Shown here in pieces: positions 50,310 to 51,580 of a stretch of 51,580 nt of DNA (position 1 is its first letter; each line of letters starts with the position of its first letter). The translations under genes were made by a program, and so were the position numbers. The notes below the pieces were generated by a model. That model did not search any database and was not told where the DNA came from. It saw only the letters and a list, made by a program, of their open reading frames with translations. This stretch comes from Chloroflexota bacterium. Its GTDB lineage: Bacteria; Chloroflexota; Dormibacteria; CF-121. Location: contig VBEE01000038.1 in assembly GCA_005881715.1 (NCBI GenBank), forward strand, positions 1-51,580, written 5' to 3'.

Positions 50310-50461
50310 AGAGAGAGGAGCATAACCGCTCCCCACCCCAGTCCGCTCGCCAGCACCCGGGCGGCAGAGCGGCGCTGACGCCGGATCTGCCGTCGGCGAG
50401 CGGCGAGGGACGAGAGGCCGTCTGCGGTGGGTGAGTGGGTCGCGTGCCGGATGCTTATCAA
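50267..50461 (-). CDS. Small basic membrane protein (64 aa), possibly coupled to PBP
   Basis: A TTG-started frame encodes 64 residues with a basic first half (SSLAARRRQIRRQRRSAARVL) and one membrane helix (GWGAVMLLSLWLLLSGISGFL). It overlaps the 5' end of the penicillin-binding protein gene in another frame. The hydrophobic helix and basic head look like a real small protein and not a random frame, but no ribosome-binding site is clear. Confidence 0.4.
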   Translation of the reverse strand: MISIRHATHSPTADGLSSLAARRRQIRRQRRSAARVLASGLGWGAVMLLSLWLLLSGISGFLSA

Positions 50462-50641
50462 TTCAGGCCCCTAAATCGTACCGTTCCTACTCTACGGAAA
50501 TCTGACTCAGTCATTATAACCTAAGCGGAGCTCCTCTGTACGAAACGGGACCCGGGAATTCGCGTTTGCCTCTGTCCAACGGGCCAGCGGGGCCGTTGGT
50601 TACGGCCGTCCGCGGCCGCCGACGCGAGCTTGAGACCAACC

Positions 50642-50647
50642 TATAAT
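50642..50647 (+). promoter_or_regulatory. -10 box (TATAAT) before the zinc-ribbon membrane protein
   Basis: A consensus TATAAT lies 9 nt before the TTG at 50657. Transcription would start within 2-4 nt of that codon, giving an almost leaderless mRNA. No good -35 hexamer is seen at the usual distance. Confidence 0.5.
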
Positions 50648-50656
50648 GGGGCAGCG

Positions 50657-51208
50657 TTGTCAGCCGCAGCTTCGGGCGACAAGAGGGGACCCGGCTCTTG
50701 CCGGGAGTGTGGCAAGCCGATCGAGGCGGATGCACGCTTCTGCCGGTTCTGCGGGAAATCGCAGGCCGAGCCTGCCTCCGGGGCCGTCCCATCGGCGAGG
50801 ATCGGGACCGGTGTGAGGTCGCGACCTGGCCTGGAAGATCGCCTCCAGCAGCTATTTCCACGACATCAGCTTCAGGAGGAGTTCGTGCACGTGGGCAGTA
50901 TCGCCGCCTTCTTCATGGCCCTGATTGGTTTCGTGCTGGGGTTCTTCACGCCCGCTATGGGAAGCCCGTGGCTGAGCGTGAATTTCCTGCTGGGGTCGCT
51001 TGCCCTCCTGCTCTTCCTGATCCTGCGGGAATCCACCCTGAGTTACATTCGGTCCCGTGGCGGCGGGACCTCCGGTTCGGAGGCCGAAAGCACTGGCCGC
51101 TACCAGCCCGGACGGCGCGGCAGCGGAGCGCCCGAGATCTCCACCGAAGCCGCCACCGCGGAGTCATCGCCACCGGGCGGTACTCGCCCGCCGGCCGCCC
51201 CCCGATAA
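50657..51208 (+). CDS. Zinc-ribbon membrane protein
   Basis: This protein of about 183 residues has an N-terminal zinc ribbon (CRECGKPIEADARFCRFCGKS: two CxxC knuckles). A hydrophobic region with two helices follows (SIAAFFMALIGFVLGFFTPAM and SVNFLLGSLALLLFLILRES), then a Ser/Gly/Pro-rich tail. The function is unknown. TTG 50657 is preferred because the TATAAT box leaves no room for the earlier in-frame TTG at 50630, which precedes the box. It converges with the CsbD gene. Confidence 0.72.
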   Translation: MSAAASGDKRGPGSCRECGKPIEADARFCRFCGKSQAEPASGAVPSARIGTGVRSRPGLEDRLQQLFPRHQLQEEFVHVGSIAAFFMALIGFVLGFFTPAMGSPWLSVNFLLGSLALLLFLILRESTLSYIRSRGGGTSGSEAESTGRYQPGRRGSGAPEISTEAATAESSPPGGTRPPAAPR

Positions 51209-51232
51209 AAAAACCGGCCCGAAGGCCGGCTT
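51206..51232 (-). terminator. Intrinsic terminator of the CsbD gene
   Basis: On the minus strand CCGGCC and GGCCGG pair around a 4-5-nt loop (GCCGGCCTTCGGGCCGG) followed by TTTTTTT. It sits just after the stop of the plus-strand zinc-ribbon gene and serves the minus-strand CsbD gene. Confidence 0.85.
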
Positions 51233-51250
51233 CGACGATGATCGGGCCTC

Positions 51251-51439
51251 TTAGACGCCCTTCTCGCCTTCGACCGGCTCGCCTGTCGCGGGCTCGTTCT
51301 CCGTCATCTCGCGTCCGGCGCCTTCGACATCACCCTTCACCTTCTGGGCCTTGCCTTCCCACTCCATCTTCTTGTCGCCGGTCAGCTTGCCGCCGGTATC
51401 CTTGAGCTCGCCTTCTGCCTTGTCACCAAACTCGCCCAC
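51251..51439 (-). CDS. CsbD-family stress protein
   Basis: This 62-residue, charged, glycine-rich protein reads GDKAEGELKDTGGKLTGDKKMEWEGKAQKVKGDVEG, the two-repeat pattern of CsbD-like proteins, then an acidic tail. CsbD proteins are abundant in general stress in Bacillus and other bacteria but have no known biochemical role. GTG 51439 follows GGGAGGTG closely. It is terminated by the hairpin downstream. Confidence 0.88.
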   Translation of the reverse strand: MGEFGDKAEGELKDTGGKLTGDKKMEWEGKAQKVKGDVEGAGREMTENEPATGEPVEGEKGV

Positions 51440-51580
51440 GTGGCACCTCCCGCATAATTAGCGCGACATTGCGCTGTTAGCAAAGATGATAGCAGGACAG
51501 TTAGGTTCCGTCCATATCCTTAGCCCGGGAGTGGGGGTTCAACTGAGTTCACATCTATTTACTAATCCTGCGTTGAGCCG
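51440..51580. other. Intergenic end of window, promoter region of CsbD gene
   Basis: The last 141 nt hold no open frame of note. On the minus strand a TAATTAT box lies about 20 nt before the CsbD ribosome-binding site and may be its promoter. Confidence 0.4.

Overview
This is a GC-rich window of ordinary chromosomal DNA with about 54 protein genes, most of them packed tightly on both strands, and two tRNAs. I see no insertion sequences, prophage, CRISPR array or rRNA. Several traits suggest a monoderm (single-membrane) soil-type bacterium of the Chloroflexota/Candidatus Dormibacterota/Actinobacteriota sphere: LAXTG-type sortase signals, a SigR/RsrA-like redox switch, HspR-like MerR regulators, a trehalose-6-phosphate synthase-like GT20 enzyme, a SCO2322-like protein inside an ECF transporter operon, and start codons sitting 6 nt after TAnnnT boxes (leaderless mRNAs). 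The phylum is a tentative inference; no marker gene settles it.

Layout. 1-9.6 kb: end of a quinone-oxidoreductase-like gene, tRNA-Lys, a small membrane protein, an HD hydrolase, an ABC/FtsX-type exporter, a glutaryl-CoA dehydrogenase-like enzyme, a glycerophosphodiesterase, a secreted TIM-barrel glycosidase and a patatin operon. 9.7-14.4 kb: ThiO-like oxidase, a threonine-synthase-like enzyme, then a SigR-RsrA-CcdA/TlpA thiol-redox operon. 14.4-20.4 kb: a cobalamin-riboswitch-controlled operon of two secreted, LAXTG-anchored proteins and a complete ECF transporter (T, fused A-A', S). 20.5-31.7 kb: a mixed region with a DUF6909-like protein, TPR protein, response regulator, hydrolases, a lytic transglycosylase, truncated globin, BNR-repeat protein, a probable DsrE-family selenoprotein and a CPBP protease. 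31.7-40.2 kb: tRNA-Glu, an excisionase-like protein, a membrane-tethered response regulator, GH38 mannosidase and two tandem DUF3048 proteins. 40.3-51.6 kb: three HspR-like MerR regulators interleaved with GT20 synthase, a TIM-barrel protein and FtsH, a response regulator, two YtxH proteins, a class A penicillin-binding protein and CsbD.

The two strongest unusual observations are these. (1) At 29450-29812 a DsrE-family frame is interrupted by one in-frame TGA exactly at the first position of the family's CxxC motif. A hairpin fitting the bacterial SECIS pattern follows it, so the gene probably encodes selenocysteine. (2) At 15.1-20.4 kb a B12 riboswitch controls an alpha/alpha-barrel protein plus a DUF4430/SCO2322-like protein. 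This is the two-domain architecture of animal transcobalamin/intrinsic factor split over two wall-anchored proteins, placed directly before an ECF importer. Together they look like a surface cobalamin capture and uptake system. Many gene pairs overlap by 4 nt (ATGA or GTGA), implying translational coupling.
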